From the IMG/VR virus record IMGVR_UViG_3300042923_000474, positions 62,001-126,000 of that record: a stretch of DNA of 64,000 nt; one strand, 5' to 3'. The DNA is from a virus. This document shows positions 43,286 through 51,714 of this stretch, one piece after another (the stretch's first letter is position 1; each line of letters opens with the position of its first letter). Under the pieces are notes generated by a model that was not told the DNA's origin, made no database searches, and saw nothing but the letters and a program-made list of their open reading frames with translations. The translations under genes and the position numbers were made by a program.

Positions 43286-44653
43286 TCAGTCAGTAACAGG
43301 CACCATGGTGGAGCCTTGAGAAACTTGATACAGCTCCAACACAGAGGCACGGGACACAACGATCAAGCTGGTACGCTCAAAGGTAGCGGTCACGTAGAGA
43401 ACGCCTTCACGGATCAAACGCATGTAGCCACGCGGCACTGCCGAGATAGCGGTCATGGTTTCAGCGATTTCCAGCATCTTACTCAGCGCCATGGCGAACT
43501 TGATGGTCGAGTCGCTCATACGCTTGAAGTCGATGCCGGCAGTGGAGACTGCGATGTAGTCCTTGAAGCGGTCACCGATCTGGTTAACGCCGTCACGGTT
43601 ACGGTAGCCGCCGATCACCGACATCTGCACCGACTTGTAGGTCGACTGCATCGTGTTGATGTTCGCATTGATGTAGGCTTCCGTGTAGCCTGCACCGCGG
43701 ATGAACTTCTTTGCCATGACCAAACGCTGGGCATCGTTGTTGATCGGCGAGTACACACCACTGTTTACCGCGTCGTCTGGAATGGCGATGTGGTTGAAGG
43801 TGGGGATGAAGATGAACTCGGTGCTGCCGAAGATGTCGGGAAACAACTTCTGCCATTCGCTTTCCGGGTACTTGCTGTGCTCGATGATCCACTTGCCAAT
43901 GGCGTCACGGATGGCATCGATATTGCGCCCGGCTTCACCGTAGATCACGCAGGTCCACGGCACCACGATCTTGCGTTGAGCGTTGGTGGGGTCAACCCAT
44001 TCAAACTCAGTCGGCTCGATGATGGTGGGCAGTTTGTCACCGACGATCACATTGGCACGGCTGAACTGATCCATCAGGGTCATCTCTTCAGAGACGATCT
44101 TTTGAACAGTAGTCGCGTCATCGAAGAAGCGGTCGATGTCATCGATCGGACCTACCACCTTGATGGTGTACAGGTCGTACTCGTTGCGGAAGCTCTGGTC
44201 GCTGAACCAGATCTGTACCTGGAACGGACTGGTGGTGCTCGTGCCTTCAAAGATGATCGAGGATGGCAACCACAACGTACCGTCAGACACCATGGTGTTA
44301 ACGATGACGTTCTGTACCTGGCCCTGCCACTGCGACAAGATGAACTCTTTGACCGGGATTTCCTGGTCATCGAAGTCACCGGCCACCGAGCGGGTGAACA
44401 ACGTCTCCATCATGTCCAGAACCAGCGAGGACACACCAGGCGGTACGTCGGCATACACCGATTCAACAGAGGAGATCTCGTTCAGGGACGAGAAGGTAAT
44501 GAGGAGGCTGGAAGGACGGGTGGTGTCTTTGAAGATACCACGGTCGAGGGCAAACGACTCCGAATAAGGAGTTAACTCACCCAGCCGGTTTACTTCGTCC
44601 TTGCTGTTGTTACTGATGGGCGGAAAGGCGCCAAATGCCTTTAGACGATACAT
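43286..44653 (-). CDS. Virion structural protein, unknown
   Basis: A 455-residue protein starting behind TAGGAG. Mixed alpha/beta; a run near residues 145-180 (PFQVQIWFSDQSFRNEYD) and a central EWVDPTNAQRKIVVPW strand pair are the most conserved-looking parts. No membrane helix or catalytic motif. First gene of the minus-strand run, divergent from the spanin-like pair. Structural role inferred from neighbours and size. Confidence 0.65.
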   Translation of the reverse strand: MYRLKAFGAFPPISNNSKDEVNRLGELTPYSESFALDRGIFKDTTRPSSLLITFSSLNEISSVESVYADVPPGVSSLVLDMMETLFTRSVAGDFDDQEIPVKEFILSQWQGQVQNVIVNTMVSDGTLWLPSSIIFEGTSTTSPFQVQIWFSDQSFRNEYDLYTIKVVGPIDDIDRFFDDATTVQKIVSEEMTLMDQFSRANVIVGDKLPTIIEPTEFEWVDPTNAQRKIVVPWTCVIYGEAGRNIDAIRDAIGKWIIEHSKYPESEWQKLFPDIFGSTEFIFIPTFNHIAIPDDAVNSGVYSPINNDAQRLVMAKKFIRGAGYTEAYINANINTMQSTYKSVQMSVIGGYRNRDGVNQIGDRFKDYIAVSTAGIDFKRMSDSTIKFAMALSKMLEIAETMTAISAVPRGYMRLIREGVLYVTATFERTSLIVVSRASVLELYQVSQGSTMVPVTD

Positions 44654-44714
44654 GCTCGCTCCTAAGATTCAACAGAACTACTTTATGATAGCCTTGTTGG
44701 ATGAGTACCCGAAA

Positions 44715-45149
44715 ATGACAGCACTAGCCCAGGCGATTCTACGCTTACTGCTGCCTCTTATCCGGGATTGGTGGAAGAAAAAGAACTGGTCGGCTCATAG
44801 CATCAAGAACCTGAAAGAGATCCACTACATCTTCTTTGGTGGACTCTTTCAATTTGCTTTGCTCTTGGTAGTTGTGGATCACGGCCTTGGTTTGTATATC
44901 GCGTACACGGATGTCGTCCATGACAACGCGATAGAATCCAGCCGGGTGGAGCACACAAAGCTTGAGAATACGCGATTGATCTCGCAGAACCAAACCTTGA
45001 CGGAACAAGTAGACGCTGCAAACAGACTCATCCGTCAACTTATCGAAAACAACCCAAGTCTTGCTCCCAAGAAGACTGTAACCAATAACCCCTCGGTACC
45101 CCTGAGTGACAAGCTCAACGGGTTGAAGAAAAAGTACGGTGAACCGTGA
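44715..45149 (+). CDS. Membrane protein with periplasmic coiled coil, spanin-like
   Basis: A 144-residue product from ATG 44715 (weak GGATGAG site; ATG 44685 would add 10 residues). Basic N-terminus, membrane helix at about residues 38-60 (GGLFQFALLLVVVDHGLGLYI), then a coiled coil (EHTKLENTRLISQNQTLTEQ) and a basic C-terminus. This is the i-spanin plan, though the cytoplasmic N-terminal part is long. Coupled to the next gene by TGATG. Alternative: a structural membrane protein. Confidence 0.5.
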   Translation: MTALAQAILRLLLPLIRDWWKKKNWSAHSIKNLKEIHYIFFGGLFQFALLLVVVDHGLGLYIAYTDVVHDNAIESSRVEHTKLENTRLISQNQTLTEQVDAANRLIRQLIENNPSLAPKKTVTNNPSVPLSDKLNGLKKKYGEP

Positions 45150-45613
45150 TGCTTAAACGACTCACAAACGTGATCTTGGGGGTGCTGCTGGTGCTGTTAA
45201 TAGGTGGGGTCTTCTTGCTAACCACAAAGGTTAACAACCTGGCCAGCCTCCTTACCGCAACACCACCCGCCACCACCTCGACCAAGTCCCCCACCACCTC
45301 TCTGTCGATTGGTGAATGTTCTGGCTCGGGTTATTGCTTGCGCTTTAAGCATGAGGCTGAACTGGCTTTGCCGGCTGTGTCTTCAACAGGATGCGCGCCG
45401 TACAAGTTGCCAGAGATGCCTGCCCTGCCCAACGTGAAGGAACTGGACATCAGTGCCACGACTTCCTCGGAGCAGGCAAGCGATACCCTACTCAAATATG
45501 TCGAGAAAGTGTTGGATGCAGACAAAGCGAACCAAGCTCTGCTGCTCAAGCATTATCAAGACTATCTGGCGGGTTGCTCTGAAGCTGCCAAGCCTTCGAC
45601 TCCTACCAACTAG
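45149..45613 (+). CDS. Membrane-anchored Cys-containing protein, possible spanin partner
   Basis: A 154-residue protein coupled by TGATG to the previous gene. N-terminal helix (residues 7-27, NVILGVLLVLLIGGVFLL) with no lipobox, a Thr/Ser/Pro linker, then a Cys-rich domain with GCAPYKLPEMPALPNVKEL and a C-terminal helix ending YQDYLAGC. The Pro-rich strand followed by paired helices recalls phage Rz1-type or lysis-accessory proteins. Assignment tentative. Confidence 0.5.
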   Translation: MLKRLTNVILGVLLVLLIGGVFLLTTKVNNLASLLTATPPATTSTKSPTTSLSIGECSGSGYCLRFKHEAELALPAVSSTGCAPYKLPEMPALPNVKELDISATTSSEQASDTLLKYVEKVLDADKANQALLLKHYQDYLAGCSEAAKPSTPTN

Positions 45614-45646
45614 CGGTATCTGGTAGCCGAGTATAAGGACAGCATC

Positions 45647-47302
45647 ATGACTGATCTCCCATTTGACGTTGACGAAGTTAAGGTTCCTCCCGTTCCACCA
45701 GTCGTTGAGGCTGAGGTCAAAGTCGAACCCAAGCCTGTAAAGGCAGGTAAGGCCAAGGCCGTTGTGGAAGTGGAAGAACCTGTCAACCAGTTTGCCGCTT
45801 TCTACATTGTGGAAAGCTCGATGCCGGACCGTGGTTTCTTCGGCGTCGGTGTACATGGGTACGTGACCACCCAGGTGAAGGCCAAGCGGGGCTACGGCCT
45901 CAAGAAGGTTGTGCCGACACCCAAAGGTTACAAGGACGATGGGAAGATGGAGTTGCAGATCATCCGTGAGGTGGTCGACATCCGTGCCCCATTGTCCAAA
46001 CCCGAACATACAGCCACTGTAGCCAACTGCATTTTGCAAGGCTGCGTGCTAGCGCTCGAATACGTGGCGCAGATGGAAGAGACACCCAAGACACTTTGCT
46101 TACTGGTCCCGCGCAAGAACCTTGCGTCGTTCATGACCAAAGGCTACCCCAAAGCAATTGAGGCGGGGTATGTGGATGGCAAGGGTAATCCCCTGGCGTT
46201 CCGTGAGGTCTTGGATGCGTACATTCGTGTTCTGGAAGTGCTCGCCTCAAAAGGGTGCAAGACTTCTATCGAGTACGTGTCTCTGGAGGACAAGCGTGGA
46301 CTGCCCGTCGCCAAGGCCAATGCCAATGACGCGGTGCTGTCTGCTCAGAAGTCCAAGGGTGCAGAGGTGGATGCCCATTGTATCGTGTCGCCGCCTGAAG
46401 GTTACTGGAACCACGATCATGGACGCCACCCACTCTTGGGTAAGTCTCGCATGGTCTTCAAGATGGCCAATAAGGAAGTCGTGGCTCAGGAACACGTCTA
46501 CCTGATGGACTTTGAGAAGTCTAGCAAAAAGAAAGAACACTTGCACAAGCTGGAAATCGAAGTTGGGCAGCTGTTGCCTTCGGCCTCGTACTGCGTGGCT
46601 CGAATCAACACACTAGATCCAATCATCCAGTCGATCCAAAAGCAGCATACGAACTATCTGGACACGAAAGTGGAACGGATGGCGGTGTTGTTTCTGGATG
46701 CGGTCTTCAAACCAGGTGCACACTCGGTCATGGAAAAGGTGGGCGCAGATTATCTGCACTCGACGACCTTTGTGACTGACTTGGCGGACAGCTACGGGGC
46801 GATGTACACCCACGAACTGAACCCGGCTCGTCAAGCACACAGAGCATGGAACGTGTACCTGGACATGGAGTCGCTGGTCCTGAGGTTTCTGGACCACAAG
46901 AAAGATAAAGGTGGTGCCGGTCAGTTCCATGGGGCGGACGGTATCTACATGGCCACCAATATCACCGAGCACTTCATTACCGTCACGGAAGACGCCAAAG
47001 GCAAACCTGTCTTTAAGGCATCGAAGCGGGTGGAAACGCCCAACACCAGCCTTCTAGTTCCAGCTGCTTACTGGGATGACAACGAGGAAAAGGTTAAGGA
47101 AGCTAAAATTAACCTGGCCATCGGACTCGACATGCCTAAACGTAACGCGATCGCTGCAATGGCGGGTGCGGAATACGAAGCCTACGTTTTGGTTCACCAG
47201 GACACGGCCTTCACGGTTAGACACTTTGTCGTAGTCACAAACGGGGATGAATACGGTATCTGGGCGGCGCCCTTTGCCAATCGAACCTTTGTCAAGAAAT
47301 AG
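45647..47302 (+). CDS. Possible RNase H-fold protein with degenerate active site
   Basis: A 551-residue protein behind AAGGA. After a Pro/Val/Lys linker, residues 50-225 follow the RNase H order: strands FYIVESS and FFGVGVHGYV, helix ANCILQGCVLALEYV, strand LCLLVPRK, helix with FREVLDAYIRVLEVL, and a late NANDAVLSA. The normal Asp-Glu-Asp residues are replaced by Glu, Gln and Pro, with only the last Asp kept, so it is inactive or uses other residues, or the fold call is wrong. The C-terminal 300 residues look like one further large domain. phiKZ-type phages carry an RNase H-like gene near their UvsX-like gene. Confidence 0.55.
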   Translation: MTDLPFDVDEVKVPPVPPVVEAEVKVEPKPVKAGKAKAVVEVEEPVNQFAAFYIVESSMPDRGFFGVGVHGYVTTQVKAKRGYGLKKVVPTPKGYKDDGKMELQIIREVVDIRAPLSKPEHTATVANCILQGCVLALEYVAQMEETPKTLCLLVPRKNLASFMTKGYPKAIEAGYVDGKGNPLAFREVLDAYIRVLEVLASKGCKTSIEYVSLEDKRGLPVAKANANDAVLSAQKSKGAEVDAHCIVSPPEGYWNHDHGRHPLLGKSRMVFKMANKEVVAQEHVYLMDFEKSSKKKEHLHKLEIEVGQLLPSASYCVARINTLDPIIQSIQKQHTNYLDTKVERMAVLFLDAVFKPGAHSVMEKVGADYLHSTTFVTDLADSYGAMYTHELNPARQAHRAWNVYLDMESLVLRFLDHKKDKGGAGQFHGADGIYMATNITEHFITVTEDAKGKPVFKASKRVETPNTSLLVPAAYWDDNEEKVKEAKINLAIGLDMPKRNAIAAMAGAEYEAYVLVHQDTAFTVRHFVVVTNGDEYGIWAAPFANRTFVKK

Positions 47303-47314
47303 CGGGTAATCACA

Positions 47315-47671
47315 ATGAGAACAGAAAGCCTCTGGAGTAAGTTTTTAGGACAGGTAGTTCCACAAGGTGTGAAGCGCAAACTGGTATTGGTGACAGTCTT
47401 CGTGGAATTGGAACGTGAGCGTGGTCATGACGAACCGCGCTTGTCTGACCTGAATGAGCAAATGCATTTGGTGGAAGACATTGATGTTCTCAACCGACTG
47501 GCTGACTTAGCCAAGGTGTTGTTTGGTGGGCGACACTGCCCGGTGGATAAGGACTCGATTACCGAGAACTGTTCCAAGGTGATGAGCTGGCTTCCCCAGT
47601 GGCTCAAATATGGCGAGCGTGACAAGATCTTCAATGATCTGGCCGAGCTGAACGTCAGTCATATCCGTTGA
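47315..47671 (+). CDS. Unidentified helical protein, 118 residues
   Basis: A small soluble, mostly helical protein 12 bases after the 551-residue gene, with a weak GGG site, so probably coupled. Contains a VLVTVFVELERERG strand and several Leu-rich helices. No motif recognised. Ends at a convergent hairpin. Confidence 0.62.
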   Translation: MRTESLWSKFLGQVVPQGVKRKLVLVTVFVELERERGHDEPRLSDLNEQMHLVEDIDVLNRLADLAKVLFGGRHCPVDKDSITENCSKVMSWLPQWLKYGERDKIFNDLAELNVSHIR

Positions 47672-47673
47672 CA

Positions 47674-47711
47674 GCATACTCCCCGCTCCCTAGGGAGCGG
47701 GGAGCCTATGC
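47674..47711. terminator. Bidirectional hairpin with GCATA/TATGC flanks
   Basis: Perfect 12-bp stem CTCCCCGCTCCC/GGGAGCGGGGAG (47679-47690 with 47693-47704) between convergent genes; GCATA 47674-47678 and TATGC 47707-47711. No U-tract. Confidence 0.75.
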
Positions 47712-47713
47712 CC

Positions 47714-48937
47714 TTACCAGCCGCCTGGAGAAGCGTCTTGCGAGGATTGCCCTTGGTTGGTCCATGCAGAGATCAACTGCTCAGTGGTGGCTTCTACCAA
47801 ACGAATGGTGGTTGCACCCGACTGCACGTTAGCTGCCAGAACGTCCAAGTTCATGACCGGGTACAGACGACCACCCATGCGGATAGCGCCTACCAGATCA
47901 CCTGCCCAATCACGCTCTTCGTTGCCGAGCAGCGGATCACGGTCCAGCACTTCGAACACCCACGACACTTCATTGATGTCGACGTCCTGCTCCTGCTGCC
48001 ATTTGAGCGTGTCGTAGACGAATGTATGCGGGATATGCACACCACCCAATACCAACTCAGGTTCAGTGACGACGACCATCGACTCGGTCTTCATGGCGAT
48101 CTTGCGCGATTCAGCCAGAGGCTTCTTCAACTCGCCCACTTGGTGATCGCACGCCACTACCAACTCACGCACCAGGATACCGATCTGGCCGTACAGGTCG
48201 ATAGCCTGAGACATGTTGGCACAGATACCCGAGAGGATGACTGCAGTGTTCGCCGACAGTTTGGCGTTGCCTTCGTCGCTACCGTCTTCGATCTTGGTGA
48301 TGATGCGATCGATCTTGTCTGCAATCTCAATGGTCATCTTGACGATGCGCTGAGGATTGGTTTCCAGATAGCGGGTAGCCAGTGCGTTGGCATTGTCCCA
48401 CGTTGGTTTGACCTGAGAAAGGTTCTCGTAGATCGAAGACATGGGAAGGTGATCGACACGACCGGTTGGGTCAACGAACTTGGCCAGCGCAGCACGAGTG
48501 CCTTCGATGTCCTGCTCTTTGAAGTTCTTGAGGTCGGTGAGGGTGGCAGCCGAGGCCAGCGTATCAGGAGAAGCAATGCGCAGGGACAGCCAGATGCTGA
48601 ACGGCTTGAGCACTTCTTCTTCGATGTTCTCAACTTTCACCAGACCGTCGAACAACGATTCGGTGTAGGCCATCAGCGGACCCTTAAGGCCACGTGGCAC
48701 GCTGAGTTTGTTCGAAGAGATGTCAGAGTAGCGGCTACCCGCCAAGTCTTTCAGTACGCCGTTGTACGCCACCAGAGGGATCTTCACTTCTGGACGGATC
48801 TTGCCACGGGCCCAATCACCAATGGCACCAGCGATACCTTTGAGCTTGGCAGTCACAGAACCTGTGATGCTACCAGTCATGCCGTGGCCCAAAGCTTCCT
48901 GGACGATCATTTGGTGTTTCAGTTCAATCTCGTTCAT
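47714..48937 (-). CDS. Unidentified helical virion-type protein, 407 residues
   Basis: ATG 48937 (MNEIELKHQ) follows GAGGAAA. The first 40 residues carry an amphipathic Gly/Thr segment, the middle is helical and Leu/Ala-rich (possible coiled coils near residues 200-270), and the C-terminal 100 residues are beta-rich. No family recognised. Overlaps the small gene upstream by four bases (ATGA). Likely structural, by context. Confidence 0.65.
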   Translation of the reverse strand: MNEIELKHQMIVQEALGHGMTGSITGSVTAKLKGIAGAIGDWARGKIRPEVKIPLVAYNGVLKDLAGSRYSDISSNKLSVPRGLKGPLMAYTESLFDGLVKVENIEEEVLKPFSIWLSLRIASPDTLASAATLTDLKNFKEQDIEGTRAALAKFVDPTGRVDHLPMSSIYENLSQVKPTWDNANALATRYLETNPQRIVKMTIEIADKIDRIITKIEDGSDEGNAKLSANTAVILSGICANMSQAIDLYGQIGILVRELVVACDHQVGELKKPLAESRKIAMKTESMVVVTEPELVLGGVHIPHTFVYDTLKWQQEQDVDINEVSWVFEVLDRDPLLGNEERDWAGDLVGAIRMGGRLYPVMNLDVLAANVQSGATTIRLVEATTEQLISAWTNQGQSSQDASPGGW

Positions 48938-49044
48938 TTCATTTCCTCGGACTTGGGCCGGGTGTGAACCGCAATAACGGCAATTTGGTTGTTGAGCGCC
49001 CATGCACGAATCTGAGCAGCGAGGCGTTTGCGTACTTCGGCCAT
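48934..49044 (-). CDS. 36-residue leader protein
   Basis: An excellent ribosome site (AAGGAG, seven bases) precedes ATG 49044, and the stop overlaps the next ATG (ATGA), so this tiny frame is very likely translated. The peptide is basic and helical (MAEVRKRLAAQIRAWA...), with a hydrophobic IAVIAV strand. It may couple or regulate translation of the 407-residue protein. Confidence 0.6.
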   Translation of the reverse strand: MAEVRKRLAAQIRAWALNNQIAVIAVHTRPKSEEMK

Positions 49045-49066
49045 GATGGGCTCCTTCTAGTGACGG

Positions 49067-49072
49067 CTATAG
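49067..49072 (+). promoter_or_regulatory. CTATAG motif in divergent gap
   Basis: CTATAG (self-palindromic) in the 98-base gap between the minus-strand 36-residue gene and the UvsX-like gene. Similar in placement to the CTATAA motifs. Confidence 0.3.
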
Positions 49073-49142
49073 TATTCCTTAAGGTGCCACGAGTCTGGGA
49101 AACCTATTGATTAGGATATTCCGTTAACTGGGGAAACACTCA

Positions 49143-50612
49143 ATGGCTCGTCGTGGAAACTTTGTATCGTCACCAGTGGTGATGCCGATCCTTAACACGG
49201 GTCGATTTTGGGACATTATCACCGGTAACCTCATACAGGGGAAACACGGTGACACTATCTGCATTGGTGGCTTGGCTTATCAAACAGGTATTGCGGGCCC
49301 CGGCAACACCTTCAAGTCGTTGTTCATGTGGGACATGCTGCTCGCCATCCTGAACAACTATATTTGCTCTCAGGGTAACATGTACGACACCGAGCTGTCG
49401 CAACAGCGCAGTCGTCCGCGTAACCTGTCGAAAATGTACGCACGTCTTAAAGAGATTGTGGACATCATCTTCGACGAGCAGATGAACGAGTCTGGTCAAC
49501 TGCAAATGACCAACGCTGCACAATACCTCGGTGACCAGTGGTACAACCTGTTCGCCGAATCCATGGACGAGAAGTTCGCCAAGGGCAAGAAAGAGATCGG
49601 CAAGAAGAATCCAGAGTACCTGCTGGAAACGCCGTTCATCAATCCAGACGGCACTCCAATGTTCGCCATGGTGCCAGACGTCTACGGCGTCGACTCCTTC
49701 TCCAACTTCCTCACGTCGTCCGTAGAGAAGCTGCAGAACGAGCATGACATCGGTGACGGTGGCCGTAACATGGAAGTGTTCCGCGGTGGTATGGCCAAGA
49801 CGCAGATGATGATGGAGCTGCCGGTCAAGACTGCACGCGGTGGTGGTTACATCCTGCTCTCTGCCCACATCGGTAAAGAGTTCGCCATGGACCCACGGAC
49901 TCCGCCTGCCAAGCAATTGGCGTTCATGAAACAAGGCGTGAAGTTCAAGAACGTGCCTGAGAAGTTCACTTTCCTTGTGAACAACTGCTGGCTGTCGATG
50001 AGTGCGTCGTCGTACTTCAACAGCTCCAGTGACCGTACACCGGCCTATCCTCGCAACAGCGACGACAAGATCGTGGGTGACACTGACCTCATGACCGTAC
50101 TGATTGCCAACCTGCGTGGTAAGTCGGGTGGTTCGGGTACGCCGTTTGAAGTGGTGGTGCGCCAGTCGGAAGGTGTGATGCACAGTCTGACCGAGTTGGA
50201 CTTCTGCAAGAAGTATGGTCGTTTCGGTTTGGACCCTAACGTCCAGAACTACTTCCTGCACCTGCGCCCTGATGTGAAGCTGTCGCGTACCACCGTGGAC
50301 AAGAAGTTCCGCGAAGACGCCAAGCTTGCTCGCGCCATGTTCATCACCTTCGAGATGTGCTACGCGCGTTACCTGCACCAGGACTGGCCAGAGCAGTACC
50401 GCAACATCACGCCTGAGGAGCTGTACAAGGGCTTGATCGAGAAAGGCTACGACTGGGACGTTCTGCTCGACACCGTGCCAAACTGGGACTTCGTGGACTT
50501 CGAGAAGGTTGCACCGAAGCCTCGTCTGACTACATGGGATTTGATGAACATGTACCACGGTACCTACCATCCTTACTGGATGAAGGACAAACCCAAAGCG
50601 GCTGCTAAGTAG
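49143..50612 (+). CDS. UvsX/RecA-like recombinase
   Basis: A 489-residue P-loop ATPase. Walker A is GPGNTFKS (residues 52-59), matching the unusual -FKS ending of T4 UvsX (GPSKSFKS) rather than the normal GKS/T. Later: SKMYARLKEIVDIIFDEQ helices, a hydrophobic Walker B-like FTFLVNN and an SSRAY-like stretch. It would form filaments on single-stranded DNA for recombination-dependent replication. Longer than UvsX (about 390), so extra domains are present. Start behind GGGGAAA. phiKZ phages have a UvsX-like gene of this kind. Confidence 0.66.
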   Translation: MARRGNFVSSPVVMPILNTGRFWDIITGNLIQGKHGDTICIGGLAYQTGIAGPGNTFKSLFMWDMLLAILNNYICSQGNMYDTELSQQRSRPRNLSKMYARLKEIVDIIFDEQMNESGQLQMTNAAQYLGDQWYNLFAESMDEKFAKGKKEIGKKNPEYLLETPFINPDGTPMFAMVPDVYGVDSFSNFLTSSVEKLQNEHDIGDGGRNMEVFRGGMAKTQMMMELPVKTARGGGYILLSAHIGKEFAMDPRTPPAKQLAFMKQGVKFKNVPEKFTFLVNNCWLSMSASSYFNSSSDRTPAYPRNSDDKIVGDTDLMTVLIANLRGKSGGSGTPFEVVVRQSEGVMHSLTELDFCKKYGRFGLDPNVQNYFLHLRPDVKLSRTTVDKKFREDAKLARAMFITFEMCYARYLHQDWPEQYRNITPEELYKGLIEKGYDWDVLLDTVPNWDFVDFEKVAPKPRLTTWDLMNMYHGTYHPYWMKDKPKAAAK

Positions 50613-50624
50613 CCGTATTACCGG

Positions 50625-50644
50625 GGGCAGCCTTCGGGCTGCTC
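50625..50644 (+). terminator. Plus-strand hairpin between genes
   Basis: GGGCAGCC-TTCG-GGCTGCTC (50625-50632 with 50637-50644) with one G.U pair valid on the plus strand. No TATGC after it. May be a weak terminator or processing hairpin. Confidence 0.5.
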
Positions 50645-50660
50645 TCAAGGATTATTGCCG

Positions 50661-51005
50661 ATGAAAACCCTTCGAGATAATATTTATGATGTCCTCTCGG
50701 AGCATTGCAAAGTAACTGCGCGCCGCTGGCGCCAGAACTATGTTCCGTGTGCGGCCTTCGCCAGCCCTGAACAAGAACTTCAGGGTGTGGTTTCCTATTT
50801 CTTTCAGGCGTTCTCTCTCCTGCAAGGCAACTTCACACACGAACTCAGCTGCATTGTTTGCAACAGTCACGATAAGGATCTGTGGCTGGAAGATTTCCGT
50901 CGTGTGTTAGCCCCCGCATTTGTACAGAACGCCCGACACATCTTCTCCCCAGCACCGAAGCTTGACGACAACGTTAACTGGTTGAGTCAGTTGCTGAGCG
51001 GATAA
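50661..51005 (+). CDS. Unidentified protein, 114 residues
   Basis: ATG 50661 behind AAGGA. Soluble helical protein with Trp, Cys and aromatic clusters (ELSCIVCNSHDKDLWLEDF). No motif recognised. Eighteen bases before the next gene, so probably the same unit as the beta-like gene. Confidence 0.62.
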   Translation: MKTLRDNIYDVLSEHCKVTARRWRQNYVPCAAFASPEQELQGVVSYFFQAFSLLQGNFTHELSCIVCNSHDKDLWLEDFRRVLAPAFVQNARHIFSPAPKLDDNVNWLSQLLSG

Positions 51006-51022
51006 CACCTAAGGGGTGCCTC

Positions 51023-51703
51023 GTGGCCGGTAATCGTAAAGCTGCTGAAAAGATCATACTGAGCGACTTGGCTCTCTACGACAAGTCCCCCGGTAAGGAC
51101 AACGTCAAAAACTATGCCGCGTATTTCGCCGCAATGAATGATGCGCAATTCGATGGTTGGGTAGATCGGGTTGACAAACAGGAAGAATACATCCAGTTCA
51201 AAGTCCCTAACTTCCAGGGCAAAGACCTTACCTTCGAAGAGATCCTCGATATTGGGGATCGGGTAGGTTACAAGTTCTTCGAACGCATCTGGATCACCGA
51301 CCGGGCAACCGGCATCACCATGCTGTCGCCGCACGAGTACATGATTATCGTGCAGCCATTGCGACGCCAGTCTCAGTCGCTCATGGGCAAAATGTCCACG
51401 GCTGAAGATAACAGCCACATCGATACTTTGACCGATCAGCCAACTGGCGAGTCAAAGACCAGTAGCCTCTCGTTCGTAGAGACTCAGGTGGTGAGTAACC
51501 AAGGCATCCGTAAGCCCTTGGAAGAACTACTGCGGGTGCGTGGGGGTAACCTCAAGGCATTGGCACGGTTCGAACAGCAGTTCCTTGAATACGGGGAGGG
51601 GTCATTGGATGCGCCGGGCATGGAACAGGGTAAAGTAAAGTCTGTGCAAAACACGGCCATCTATCTGCGTGCAATGCACCTGGATAACAACTTCGATAAG
51701 TAA
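51023..51703 (+). CDS. Possible RNA polymerase beta C-terminal-like protein
   Basis: A 226-residue protein starting with GTG 51023 behind AAGGGG. Residues 91-177 (ITDRATG..., DQPTGESKTSSLSFVETQVV, LEELLRVRGGN) align in order and spacing with the end of bacterial RpoB (ydGrTGe...STG.yslvTqQP...gGqrfGemEvwal...tLqEml), although identities are few. phiKZ-type phages encode split beta subunits of this kind, but theirs are larger. It may be a fragment subunit or a coincidental fold. If real, this phage carries its own multi-subunit polymerase. Confidence 0.5.
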   Translation: MAGNRKAAEKIILSDLALYDKSPGKDNVKNYAAYFAAMNDAQFDGWVDRVDKQEEYIQFKVPNFQGKDLTFEEILDIGDRVGYKFFERIWITDRATGITMLSPHEYMIIVQPLRRQSQSLMGKMSTAEDNSHIDTLTDQPTGESKTSSLSFVETQVVSNQGIRKPLEELLRVRGGNLKALARFEQQFLEYGEGSLDAPGMEQGKVKSVQNTAIYLRAMHLDNNFDK

Positions 51704-51714
51704 TGGTGAAATTC

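Noticed and set aside
49170-50648. A 492-codon open frame antisense to the UvsX-like gene
   Set aside because: Composition is His/Arg/Val-rich and the plus-strand P-loop gene explains the region.
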